Below are positions 1-6,028 of a DNA stretch of 17,060 bases, piece after piece. Position 1 is the stretch's first letter, and every line of letters begins with the position of its first letter. Location of the stretch: contig JACNLN010000088.1 in the NCBI GenBank assembly GCA_014381485.1, positions 1-17,060 of the forward strand. Direction: 5' to 3'. The position numbers were made by a program, and so were the translations under genes. The notes under the pieces are model-generated. The model searched no databases. It saw only the letters and a program-made list of their open reading frames with translations, and was not told where the DNA came from. This DNA is from Fidelibacterota bacterium (GTDB lineage: Bacteria > Fidelibacterota > Marinisomatia > Marinisomatales > CAZVFT01).

Positions 1-15
1 AGGCGGGATTTACAA

Positions 16-195
16 CACCAGCCACTCCCACTGGGACTCCGTGGAGAAAGTCTCGAAGACACAAAGTTTTTATTGATCCCGAAACTTCGGGACACAGAAA
101 TGGAATAAAGGAATTTCAGATTAAAATTCCCTTCTTTACTGTAACGGTAAGTCTATTATTATCAATTCTTTTTAGTGTCTTGGTGTCTTTGTGGC
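16..195. repeat. MITE-like dispersed repeat, copy 1
   Basis: This stretch matches 16886-17060 in the same orientation. Matching blocks are 16-25 (10 nt, identical), 47-74 (28 nt, identical), 94-119 (26 nt, one mismatch) and 121-185 (65 nt, five mismatches). The ends are inverted: the left end, best preserved in copy 2, reads GCCACAAAG-N5-AAGACAC, and the complement of the right end at 195 also reads GCCACAAAG-N5-AAGACAC. No transposase is encoded, so this looks like a non-autonomous element or intergenic repeat. Between the matching blocks lie segments absent from copy 2 that can fold: 26-46 (CTCCCAC pairing with GTGGAG with one bulge, counted from base 25) and 75-93 (TCCCGAA-AC-TTCGGGA). The outer left boundary is uncertain because the window begins here. 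Confidence 0.75.
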
Positions 196-239
196 GAATT
201 ATCCAGGTTAGTTAAATCATTTATGGTAAAACAGTTTAT

Positions 240-940
240 ATGAAATCTGAAAAAAATAGGTCACGGAGTACAACGAGAGAGTTAGCAAAGGAGTCAATCG
301 CTATCAGAGGGATGCACTGTGCTTCATGTGTTTCTTCAGTTGAGAATGTCATATGGGATGTTGATGGAGTACATTCTGTAGGTGTAAATCTGGCTGTTAG
401 AATGTGATTTTAACTCTCAAGGGGATGGGATTAGACGTGGTAATGATTACTGGTGACAACAGTCGAACAGCAAATGCTGTTGCATCTCAGATCGGGATCA
501 AACGAGTCATGTCTGAAGTGCTTCCCGAGGATAAATCAAATGAAATTCAAAAGCTTCAGTCCAGAGGACAAGTTTTAGCAATGGTGGGAGATGGTATCAA
601 TGATGCTCCTGCTCTGGCTCAATCAGATGTGGGTATCGCTATTGGTACTGTAACAGATGTCGCCATGGAAACGTCCAACATTACTCTTCTTGGAGATAAT
701 ATTGCAGGTATTCCTAAGTCTATTAAACCGAGTCAATTGACCGTGAAAATAATAAAACAAAACCTCTTTTTTGCTTTTATTTACAATACTATCGCCATTC
801 CGCTGGCTGCAGGGGTATTATACCCTTTTACTGGGATTTTATTGAGTCCTGTTATTGCATCTGCAGCTATGGCTGCGAGTTCGGTATCTGTTGTAACAAA
901 TTCACTCCGACTCAGGAAAAGGTCAGTTATATTACCATGA
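240..940 (+). pseudogene. copA: internally deleted copper-type P1B ATPase (copA remnant)
   Basis: Two out-of-frame pieces of one copper-exporting ATPase. Piece 1, 240-407, starts with ATG and encodes 55 residues ending in TGA; residues 24-36 are GMHCASCVSSVEN, the heavy-metal-binding loop of an HMA domain, which is cut before its last helix and strand. Piece 2 is open from 401, with a possible GTG start at 404, and runs to TGA at 938-940. It carries the MITGDN hinge motif, the GDGINDAPAL motif of the P domain, and a C-terminal membrane pair with YN and MAASS, as in Cu+ ATPases. Missing are the rest of the HMA domain, the first six membrane helices with CPC, the actuator TGE loop and the phosphorylated DKTG. 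The family is usually 700-800 residues, so roughly 500 are gone. The retained C-terminal part has no further stop or frameshift, which suggests one recent deletion with its junction near 398-405. It cannot pump ions as read. An assembly error is the main alternative. Confidence 0.88.
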
Positions 941-978
941 TGTTGCAATTTAAATTTTTTCTTGACTTTAATTTAAAA

Positions 979-1021
979 TGTGATTACCATCACATACGAA
1001 AAATATTTATATGAATATAAA
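979..1021 (+). promoter_or_regulatory. CRP/FNR-family operator plus -10 box (class II-like promoter)
   Basis: Bases 979-994 read TGTGA-TTACCA-TCACA, a perfect TGTGA-N6-TCACA palindrome matching the classical CRP consensus. A -10-like TATAAA lies at 1016-1021, which would place the transcript start near 1028. The operator centre (986.5) is then at about -41.5, the textbook position of a class II CRP-activated promoter. The usual -35 position is occupied by the operator, as expected for activator-dependent promoters. An overlapping alternative also exists: TTGACT at 962-967 with a 17-base spacer to TACCAT at 985-990; a protein on the palindrome would then block that promoter. The operator sequence is seen directly; the regulator is not in this window and its identity is inferred. 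Confidence 0.6.
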
Positions 1022-1052
1022 CTTAGAGTGTTTTGGTAAAAAAGTCAGTGAA

Positions 1053-1077
1053 GTTGGCATTAAGTGGGAATGCCAAC
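1053..1077 (+). promoter_or_regulatory. leader hairpin 1 upstream of small membrane protein gene
   Basis: Perfect 9-bp inverted repeat: GTTGGCATT (1053-1061), loop AAGTGGG, AATGCCAAC (1069-1077). It lies about 25 nt downstream of the inferred transcript start and 128 nt ahead of the start codon at 1206. No T-run follows, so it is not a standard terminator. It could be a 5' stabilising hairpin, a protein-binding site or a DNA operator. Confidence 0.6.
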
Positions 1078-1137
1078 AATGTATTTCTTATCCTAGAATC
1101 GAAGTATTTCTTCTTATTAAGAATTATTTGGCGAAAA

Positions 1138-1178
1138 TGGGATTATCTTCCCCATAATTTGGGAAGTGATAATCACCA
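1138..1178 (+). promoter_or_regulatory. leader hairpin 2 upstream of small membrane protein gene
   Basis: A long imperfect hairpin. GATTATC (1141-1147) pairs with GATAATC (1168-1174); TTCCC (1148-1152) pairs with GGGAA (1161-1165) across an 8-nt loop, with a GT bulge on the right arm. The base extends by TGG (1138-1140) pairing with CCA (1176-1178) past a bulged A, for about 15 bp in total. It ends 15 nt before the Shine-Dalgarno GGAGG (1194-1198), so the ribosome site stays single-stranded in this fold. I do not recognise a known riboswitch class. Confidence 0.6.
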
Positions 1179-1205
1179 ACTAACAACAAAAAAGGAGGGT
1201 TTACA

Positions 1206-1427
1206 ATGGCTACTTTAAAAGATACATTTACCACAATTACAGGATGGGCGAAAGATATTGTGGATCTCGGTTTGGCTCTTGCTCTGGTATTTCTGGTAGT
1301 GGATATTTTGTTTGGTGTAACTACCGGTATTGTAGCTAATATCGCTGATCTGATTGCCAGCTTTGTGGATGAAGGAATAGTTGGTCTTATTGCCTTCATA
1401 GTCTTTCTGGCAATCTACCGGAAATAA
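1206..1427 (+). CDS. small two-helix membrane protein, 73 aa, paralogue 1 (unknown family)
   Basis: I do not recognise this family. The protein has a short N-terminal segment with an amphipathic look (residues 1-20, charged K5, D6, K16, D17, D20), a hydrophobic helix at about 21-36 ending in DILF with Asp33 near the membrane face, a polar turn containing TTG (39-41) and N45, and a second hydrophobic helix at about 57-71 beginning EGIVG and ending in a basic tail. There is no signal peptide and no cysteine. Start choice is firm: ATG with GGAGG at 1194-1198, spacing 7. It shares 39 of 73 positions without gaps with the next gene, which supports both being real. The strong ribosome site and structured leader suggest high or controlled expression. 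Holin-like, channel-like or small regulatory membrane roles are all possible; none is shown. Confidence 0.82.
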   Translation: MATLKDTFTTITGWAKDIVDLGLALALVFLVVDILFGVTTGIVANIADLIASFVDEGIVGLIAFIVFLAIYRK

Positions 1428-1446
1428 GTAATTAAGAAAAAATACT

Positions 1447-1469
1447 CGTCCCCTCGGTTTGAGGGGACG
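1447..1469 (+). promoter_or_regulatory. strong GC-rich hairpin between the two small membrane protein genes
   Basis: Perfect 9-bp stem CGTCCCCTC (1447-1455), loop GGTTT, GAGGGGACG (1461-1469), beginning 19 nt after the first small gene ends. A run of seven C (1470-1476) follows rather than the T-run of an intrinsic terminator. It may cause partial termination or protect the 3' end of a processed transcript, so that the two paralogues accumulate to different levels. Confidence 0.6.
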
Positions 1470-1557
1470 CCCCCCCTTCCTTTCCATATTTTATAGAAAA
1501 CAATGGGAGGAGAGGGAAAGGATCGGTAACTAATCAATAGGGAAAGGGAAAGATAAT

Positions 1558-1779
1558 ATGGCAGGATTAAAAGATACAATTAATGGTATAACCGCGTGGT
1601 TGAAAACATTTTTTGAATTGGGTGTTGCGCTGATTTTACTCTTTATCATTATCGATATCCTGTTTCCTGGAACCACAGGTGTTGTTGAAAATGTCGGTGA
1701 AGTTGTTGCCAGTTTTTCTAGAGAAGGCATTGTAGGAGTTATAGCATTACTATTCTTCCTGTGGATCTTTAAGAAATAG
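1558..1779 (+). CDS. small two-helix membrane protein, 73 aa, paralogue 2 (unknown family)
   Basis: Same length and layout as the protein encoded at 1206-1427: amphipathic-looking N-terminus starting MAGLKDT, hydrophobic helix at about 21-36 ending IIIDILF, polar loop with TTG (39-41) and N45, ASF (51-53), EGIVG (56-60), second hydrophobic helix at about 57-71 and a KK end. The two proteins match at 39 of 73 ungapped positions, and most differences in the helices are hydrophobic swaps. D33, TTG, N45, ASF and EGIVG are invariant. ATG at 1558 is preceded by a weak purine-rich site, AGGGAAAG at 1545-1552; a further purine-rich block starts at 1505 but is too far upstream to serve this start. It ends just before an intrinsic terminator. 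Probably a tandem duplicate kept under selection; function unknown. Confidence 0.82.
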   Translation: MAGLKDTINGITAWLKTFFELGVALILLFIIIDILFPGTTGVVENVGEVVASFSREGIVGVIALLFFLWIFKK

Positions 1780-1795
1780 CAGATTACTTAGATGG

Positions 1796-1827
1796 AAAAA
1801 ACGCTTCCCAAATGGAAAGCGTTTTTT
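1796..1827 (+). terminator. intrinsic terminator after the small membrane protein pair
   Basis: AAAAAACGCTTCC pairs with GGAAAGCGTTTTTT around a short loop, with one bulged A; the right arm ends in six T (1822-1827). The A-run/T-run symmetry would also let it work on the minus strand. It begins 17 nt after the stop codon of the second small gene and closes this unit. Confidence 0.9.
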
Positions 1828-1830
1828 CAG

Positions 1831-2132
1831 TTTATTTTTCCATACGCAAAATAAGCGGGGTCTTTGACTTTAATTTATTAAGTAAATTTATTTTTAACCG
1901 AGCTCATTCGGTAAAAACATCATCCCTATAATATTTATCTAACTTTCAAACCACTTTTATTCTGTAAATTTTAATTTGTAAATAGCGAAAACTCAATCTT
2001 TGCATTTAGAGATGTATACGATTATTTTCATCACTAAAGTTGGTGAAAACAATTATTCTTTTTTTCAATTGTTAATGCCTTGATTTTCATGGAGGGTGGA
2101 TGTAATTTTGTTAACAAAAGGGAGGAATTAAA
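1831..2132. promoter_or_regulatory. AT-rich regulatory gap upstream of the yajC operon
   Basis: No gene is visible. The gap holds a perfect TATAAT at 1927-1932 without a good -35 box, and TTGACT at 1864-1869 inside a 14-mer (TTGACTTTAATTTA, 1864-1877) that also occurs at 962-975. A small ACCGA/TCGGT stem lies at 1897-1912. A 9-bp hairpin with one G-T pair sits at 2025-2049 (TTTTCATCA, loop CTAAAGT, TGGTGAAAA). A 14-base perfect palindrome, TTTTGTTAACAAAA, sits at 2106-2119 and directly abuts the GGGAGG ribosome site of yajC. The palindrome is a plausible operator, or a stem that could affect ribosome access. Promoter placement is uncertain. Confidence 0.5.
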
Positions 2133-2459
2133 TTGGAAATATTACTAGCACAAAGTAGTCAAACACCGGGTGGGGGAGGATTAGCACAATTTTTACCATT
2201 CATCCTAATATTCTTAATCATTTATTTTTTAATGATCCGACCTCAGACAAAGCGCCAAAAAGAAAAACGGCAGATGCTAGAAAACCTGAAGAAAGGAGAT
2301 CATGTCGTGACTAGTGGTGGAATTTATGGAAAGATTACGAGAATAATAGAAAAGGATTCGATTCTCATTCTCTCTATAGATAAAAATGTATCGATTCATG
2401 TGTCTAAAAGTGCCATTGCAAATTTGGTCTCAAAAAGTTCAAAAGATAAGGAAAAGTAA
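2133..2459 (+). CDS. yajC: YajC, preprotein translocase accessory subunit
   Basis: Small inner-membrane partner of the SecDF complex, which assists SecYEG-driven export. The protein has 108 residues, normal for the family: a short periplasmic N-terminus rich in glycine, one membrane helix at about 18-36, the family-typical FLMIRPQTKRQKE stretch immediately after it, and a cytoplasmic domain with GDHVVTSGGIYGKI at about 55-68. The start is TTG at 2133, chosen because GGGAGG lies just upstream (2120-2125) and translation from there gives the expected N-terminus. It is the first gene of a nine-gene run, and its stop overlaps the def start by one base (TAATG). In many bacteria yajC sits beside secD/secF or tgt; neither is in this window. 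Confidence 0.95.
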   Translation: MEILLAQSSQTPGGGGLAQFLPFILIFLIIYFLMIRPQTKRQKEKRQMLENLKKGDHVVTSGGIYGKITRIIEKDSILILSIDKNVSIHVSKSAIANLVSKSSKDKEK

Positions 2460-3004
2460 TGGCTGTCCTGGATGTTAGCTTATATGGTAAGCCCATTTTA
2501 CGTAAACTGACAAAAAGAGTTGAGGACTTTGACGGTCTATCTGACTTGATTGGGAATATGTTTGATACAATGTATGAAAATGAGGGAATGGGTCTTGCTG
2601 CCAATCAAGTTAGTTTTGATTTACGCCTTGCGGTTGTGGACATAAGCGTTTATGATGAATATGCTGAACCTGAGGTGTTTGTTAATGGTGAAATTATAGA
2701 AAGTTGGGGTTCGTCTGTTGTTGAAGAAGGGTGTCTCAGTCTCCCAGAAATAAGGGTTGATGTGGATCGTCCTGAATTTATCAAGTTTAAATATCAGGAT
2801 CGGAAAGGAAAATATCAAGAAAGAGAATTTAATGGATTAATGGCACGAGTTATCCAACATGAGATGGATCATCTTAACGGGATATTCATTGTGAATCGAA
2901 TCAGTCCATTGAAATTGATTCAGTTTAAGAAGAAGTTGAAGGAGATCTCCAACTCTTCTCAAGTAAAAGAGACTAAAAAAGATTTATCTGGAATTGTTTT
3001 ATAA
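2459..3004 (+). CDS. def: peptide deformylase
   Basis: Removes the formyl group from the N-terminal methionine of new proteins, using a bound metal (usually Fe2+) in the cytoplasm. All three family motifs are present in the 181-residue product: GMGLAANQ at 43-50 (oxyanion-hole glutamine Q50), EGCLS at 90-94 with metal ligand C92, and HEMDH at 134-138 supplying two histidine ligands and the catalytic glutamate E135. A lysine-rich tail of about 25 residues follows the core. The ATG overlaps the yajC stop by one base, indicating translational coupling; fmt begins 11 nt downstream. Def and Fmt being adjacent is a widespread arrangement, since they act on opposite ends of the same formylation cycle. 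Confidence 0.97.
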   Translation: MAVLDVSLYGKPILRKLTKRVEDFDGLSDLIGNMFDTMYENEGMGLAANQVSFDLRLAVVDISVYDEYAEPEVFVNGEIIESWGSSVVEEGCLSLPEIRVDVDRPEFIKFKYQDRKGKYQEREFNGLMARVIQHEMDHLNGIFIVNRISPLKLIQFKKKLKEISNSSQVKETKKDLSGIVL

Positions 3005-3015
3005 ATCGTAGCGCC

Positions 3016-3939
3016 ATGCGCCTAATTTTTATGGGGAATCCAATTTTTGCGATTCCTACCTTATCTTTACTCCATCATTCCCAACATGATCTTATAGCAG
3101 TCGTGACGAATCCTGACAAGCCCCGAGGTCGGGGGAGAAGATACCTTCCGACAGCAGTAGCAAAATTTGCCAGCGAAAACAGCATCCCAATTCTGAAACC
3201 TGCCTCATTAAAAGACAATATGTTTCAAGAGTCCATTCAGGAGATGAATGCCGATCTATTCATCGTTGTAGCTTTTAAAATTTTACCTAAAAGTCTTTTG
3301 AAAATACCTGCAATAGGATCTGTCAATCTTCACCCATCCGTGTTACCTAAATATCGAGGTGCAGCTCCCATCCAGTGGGTGTTGATGAATGGTAAGTCAA
3401 AAACAGGATTAACGACTTTCTTCCTAAAACCTAAAGTGGATACCGGTGATATAATTTTACAGAAGAAAGTCGTGATCTTCCCGGATGATGATGGTGGAAA
3501 TCTTTCCCATCGGATGTCTCGTTTGGGAGCACACATTATGTTAGATACAATCAACCTAATTGTGAGTGGAAAGTTTCAAACTGAGAGTCAGAAGGAAGAA
3601 AAGGCAACCAATGCACCAAAAATTACTCCCGAGATGTGTTGCATCGATTGGTTAAAATCTGCTTTTGAAGTTCACAATCTTATTAGAGCCCTTTCTCCCG
3701 TTCCAGCCGCTCACACGTTTTTGATGGGAAAACGACTAAAAATCTTGGAATCTTCACCATCTTCAAGACCTGCTACGACTCCTGGGGAAGTAGTGGAGTG
3801 TAATCACAACCAATTGGTTGTGTCATGTGGCGTAGGGTGTATAAAGATTCTGGATGTGCAATTAGAAGGGAAACAGAGGATGTCAGTGGAAAAATTTTTG
3901 TTAGGAGCACGGATTAAATCAGGGTTTATTCTTGGTTAA
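3016..3939 (+). CDS. fmt: methionyl-tRNA formyltransferase
   Basis: Transfers a formyl group from 10-formyl-tetrahydrofolate to initiator Met-tRNA. 307 residues, close to the usual 310-315. The N-terminal catalytic domain starts with the MGNPIFAIPTL type nucleotide-fold segment and contains the N-H-D catalytic set: N104 and H106 in SVNLHPS, then LPKYRGAAPIQW, and D142 in VDTGDI. The C-terminal domain that helps bind tRNA follows from about residue 210. The TTFFL...DTGDI segment resembles Bacteroidetes-type enzymes, from memory of the family. There is little Shine-Dalgarno signal before the ATG, so translation may depend on coupling to def. Its last eight bases overlap rsmB. Confidence 0.96.
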   Translation: MRLIFMGNPIFAIPTLSLLHHSQHDLIAVVTNPDKPRGRGRRYLPTAVAKFASENSIPILKPASLKDNMFQESIQEMNADLFIVVAFKILPKSLLKIPAIGSVNLHPSVLPKYRGAAPIQWVLMNGKSKTGLTTFFLKPKVDTGDIILQKKVVIFPDDDGGNLSHRMSRLGAHIMLDTINLIVSGKFQTESQKEEKATNAPKITPEMCCIDWLKSAFEVHNLIRALSPVPAAHTFLMGKRLKILESSPSSRPATTPGEVVECNHNQLVVSCGVGCIKILDVQLEGKQRMSVEKFLLGARIKSGFILG

Positions 3940-5266
3940 ACGAGAAGATTCCCGTTTTCACACCATTCAGATCCTTACCGAATTTGATCGAGGAAATCCT
4001 CAACTATCCCACCTTTTCTCAGACTATTTCAGCTCACATTCCTTACCTAAATCGGAAAGGACGACAATCACTCATCTTGTTCAGGAGACCACCCGTTGGC
4101 GGGGATATCTCGATTATGTTCTCTCAACTTTGTATAACCGTCGGTACAAAAAAGTTGAGTATCGATTAAAGAATATTTTACGGTTGGGATGTTACGAATT
4201 GATTTTTCGTGAAAGAACGCCTTCCTATGCGATAGTAAATAGCGTTGTAAATCTGGCAATAGGATTAGTGAACATAAAGGCTGGTGGACTTGTTAATTCA
4301 ATATTAAGGCAAGTTGATTCTACATATCAGCCCGACATTGATACCCTTTCCGGTGAAAGTAGTGTTGAGGAAATTTCATCATTGACATCTCATCCTTCTT
4401 GGATGATTGACCGGTGGTTGAGACATTTTGGCTTTTCGAATACCATAGACCTATGCCAGTGGAATAATTCTATACCTCAATTTACAATTCGCCGAAATCA
4501 ATTAAGGATTGACAGTGAAACATTAGAAAAGTTTCTAACACATTCAGAGATTGATTGGAAAAAATGTGAATTTGATTCAAATTTTTATTTTGTAAATCGT
4601 ATTATTCATTTAAGAAATAGCGATGAATTCAAAGCAGGATATTTTTCATTTCAGGACATTTCAGGTGGAATGGTGACCAATCTTATAGAGGGTAAAAAAG
4701 GGGATTATATTCTGGATGTCTGTGCTGCACCCGGAGGGAAATCGACCTATCTGGCAGAACGTTTTGGAAACAATATCACCATTCATTCATATGACGTGAA
4801 TGAGGATCGCTTGGAAAAGATTAAAGAAAATATAAAGAGGTTAAGGTTGCATAATATCACTGTTGAGAAGAAAGATGCCACAATGGATCATTATCCACCC
4901 GCTAACACTATTTTAATAGATGTACCGTGTACTGGGACAGGTGTCATGGCAAAGAGAGCTGATTTGAGGTGGCGACGGCGAAAGGAAGATATCCAGGAGA
5001 TGCAGCAACTTCAACTCGCTATTTTAAACAATGTTACCTTAAGTATTCAGTCAGGTAACGAGATTATTTACACAACCTGCAGTCTTGAACCGGAGGAAAA
5101 TTGGAGTGTCATTGAAAAGTTCTTACATCTCAACGATGACTTTTATATTTTTCTCTTAGAAACAAGAATTGATTCAAATTTCATTGATAATCGGAGTGCC
5201 ATCTGCACCTTTCCTCCTCGCGATAATATGGATGGTGTATTTGCAGTAAAGTTAATTAAACAGTGA
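3932..5266 (+). CDS. rsmB: 16S rRNA (cytosine-967) C5-methyltransferase
   Basis: Methylates a cytosine of 16S rRNA using S-adenosylmethionine. The 444-residue product has the two-part structure of RsmB (Sun/Fmu): an N-terminal NusB-like helical RNA-binding domain (about 1-130) and a Rossmann methyltransferase domain. Visible motifs are LDVCAAPGGKS (261-271, cofactor binding), DVPCTGTG with P332-C333 (release cysteine), and YTTCS with C383 (the nucleophile that attacks C6 of the base). FSFQDISGGMV (239-248) corresponds to the usual VQDEAS region. The TTG start at 3932 overlaps the fmt stop by eight bases; I see no better in-frame start. The stop overlaps the next gene by four bases (GTGA). Confidence 0.94.
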   Translation: MVKREDSRFHTIQILTEFDRGNPQLSHLFSDYFSSHSLPKSERTTITHLVQETTRWRGYLDYVLSTLYNRRYKKVEYRLKNILRLGCYELIFRERTPSYAIVNSVVNLAIGLVNIKAGGLVNSILRQVDSTYQPDIDTLSGESSVEEISSLTSHPSWMIDRWLRHFGFSNTIDLCQWNNSIPQFTIRRNQLRIDSETLEKFLTHSEIDWKKCEFDSNFYFVNRIIHLRNSDEFKAGYFSFQDISGGMVTNLIEGKKGDYILDVCAAPGGKSTYLAERFGNNITIHSYDVNEDRLEKIKENIKRLRLHNITVEKKDATMDHYPPANTILIDVPCTGTGVMAKRADLRWRRRKEDIQEMQQLQLAILNNVTLSIQSGNEIIYTTCSLEPEENWSVIEKFLHLNDDFYIFLLETRIDSNFIDNRSAICTFPPRDNMDGVFAVKLIKQ

Positions 5267-6024
5267 TCCGAATATTCATTAGATATCTTTTTATTGTATG
5301 CATAGTAACAGGAATGTTTTTCCTGTTGTTCGATAAAATTGTGATGCCTTTGTATGTGTCTCATTCTCAAAGCCGGTATCTTCCCAATGTAGTGGGTTTA
5401 CCCTTTGAGGAGGCGAGGAATCGATTGGAAGTTGAGGGATTTTCTGTCCTTAAAGGGGATGTGAAGTACACTGATCAATTCCTCCCAGGGACGGTAATTG
5501 ACCAGTATCCCAAGTCTTTTATGCGTGTAAAACCGGGGCGTAGGGTGCGATTGACCTTATCCGAACGTGAGAAAATGTTGATGGTGCCCGATGTGGTGGG
5601 GAAATCCATCAGAAGTGCGAAATTGGAAATTCAAGAATCTCGACTCCGTATCGAATCTGAATTAAGTGAATATGACTCAGAGGTACCCAAGAATGTGATT
5701 AAATGGCAGCATCCAAGAGCCGGAGACTATCTTCGGCCGGGAAGTGGAATGACCATTATTGTCAGTCTAGGGAGACCACCGGACTTTTACCAGGTTCCCC
5801 AATTATTTGGATTAAGCTTGGAGCAGGCAAAAGAATTGTTACATCGAGAAGGACTGGAGGTGGGTCGTATTTATTACAGGCAAAATGAGGACCTCCTACC
5901 CAATACAGTGTTAGAGCAATCAATCGAGGCTGAAACCATCCTGGATCGTCCAGTCCCAGTTGATATTACCGTTAGCATTCTTGATCTTGATGATGTGTAC
6001 AGAAGTTTGATGGAAAAAAAGTGA
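5263..6024 (+). CDS. membrane-anchored protein with three PASTA domains
   Basis: A 253-residue protein with one N-terminal membrane helix (about 5-25) followed by an extracytoplasmic region of three consecutive PASTA domains: about 38-101 (LPNVVGLPFEEARNRL), 107-170 (VPDVVGKSIRSAKLEI) and 176-240 (VPQLFGLSLEQAKELL). PASTA domains elsewhere bind muropeptide-like ligands on serine/threonine kinases and penicillin-binding proteins. Here no kinase, transpeptidase or transglycosylase domain is present, so the protein may be a peptidoglycan sensor or scaffold. The start is GTG at 5263, overlapping the rsmB stop by four bases. A PASTA-only gene after the fmt/rsmB block fits, from memory, genomes of the Chlorobi/Bacteroidetes neighbourhood. 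Confidence 0.9.
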   Translation: MIRIFIRYLFIVCIVTGMFFLLFDKIVMPLYVSHSQSRYLPNVVGLPFEEARNRLEVEGFSVLKGDVKYTDQFLPGTVIDQYPKSFMRVKPGRRVRLTLSEREKMLMVPDVVGKSIRSAKLEIQESRLRIESELSEYDSEVPKNVIKWQHPRAGDYLRPGSGMTIIVSLGRPPDFYQVPQLFGLSLEQAKELLHREGLEVGRIYYRQNEDLLPNTVLEQSIEAETILDRPVPVDITVSILDLDDVYRSLMEKK

Positions 6025-6028
6025 GATT

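Noticed and set aside
240..407. The 55-residue HMA fragment as a functional CopZ-like copper chaperone
   Set aside because: The CASC loop is intact, but the fold is cut before the final helix and strand, no ribosome site is visible, and the adjoining C-terminal ATPase fragment shows it is a deletion product.
1033..1218. 61-codon reading frame on the plus strand upstream of the first small membrane gene
   Set aside because: It spans the leader hairpins, overlaps the well-supported start at 1206 in another frame, and has no ribosome site or motif.
1124..1487. Antisense reading frames over the first small membrane gene
   Set aside because: Minus-strand frames of 90-91 codons are shadows of the conserved plus-strand gene; a shadow also exists opposite the second gene but has no similar protein sequence.
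1206..1779. Circular bacteriocin (AS-48-like), pilin (VirB2-like) or gas vesicle protein for the 73-residue pair
   Set aside because: Length is similar, but there is no leader peptide, no maturation, export or immunity genes nearby, and the residue pattern does not match those families as I know them.
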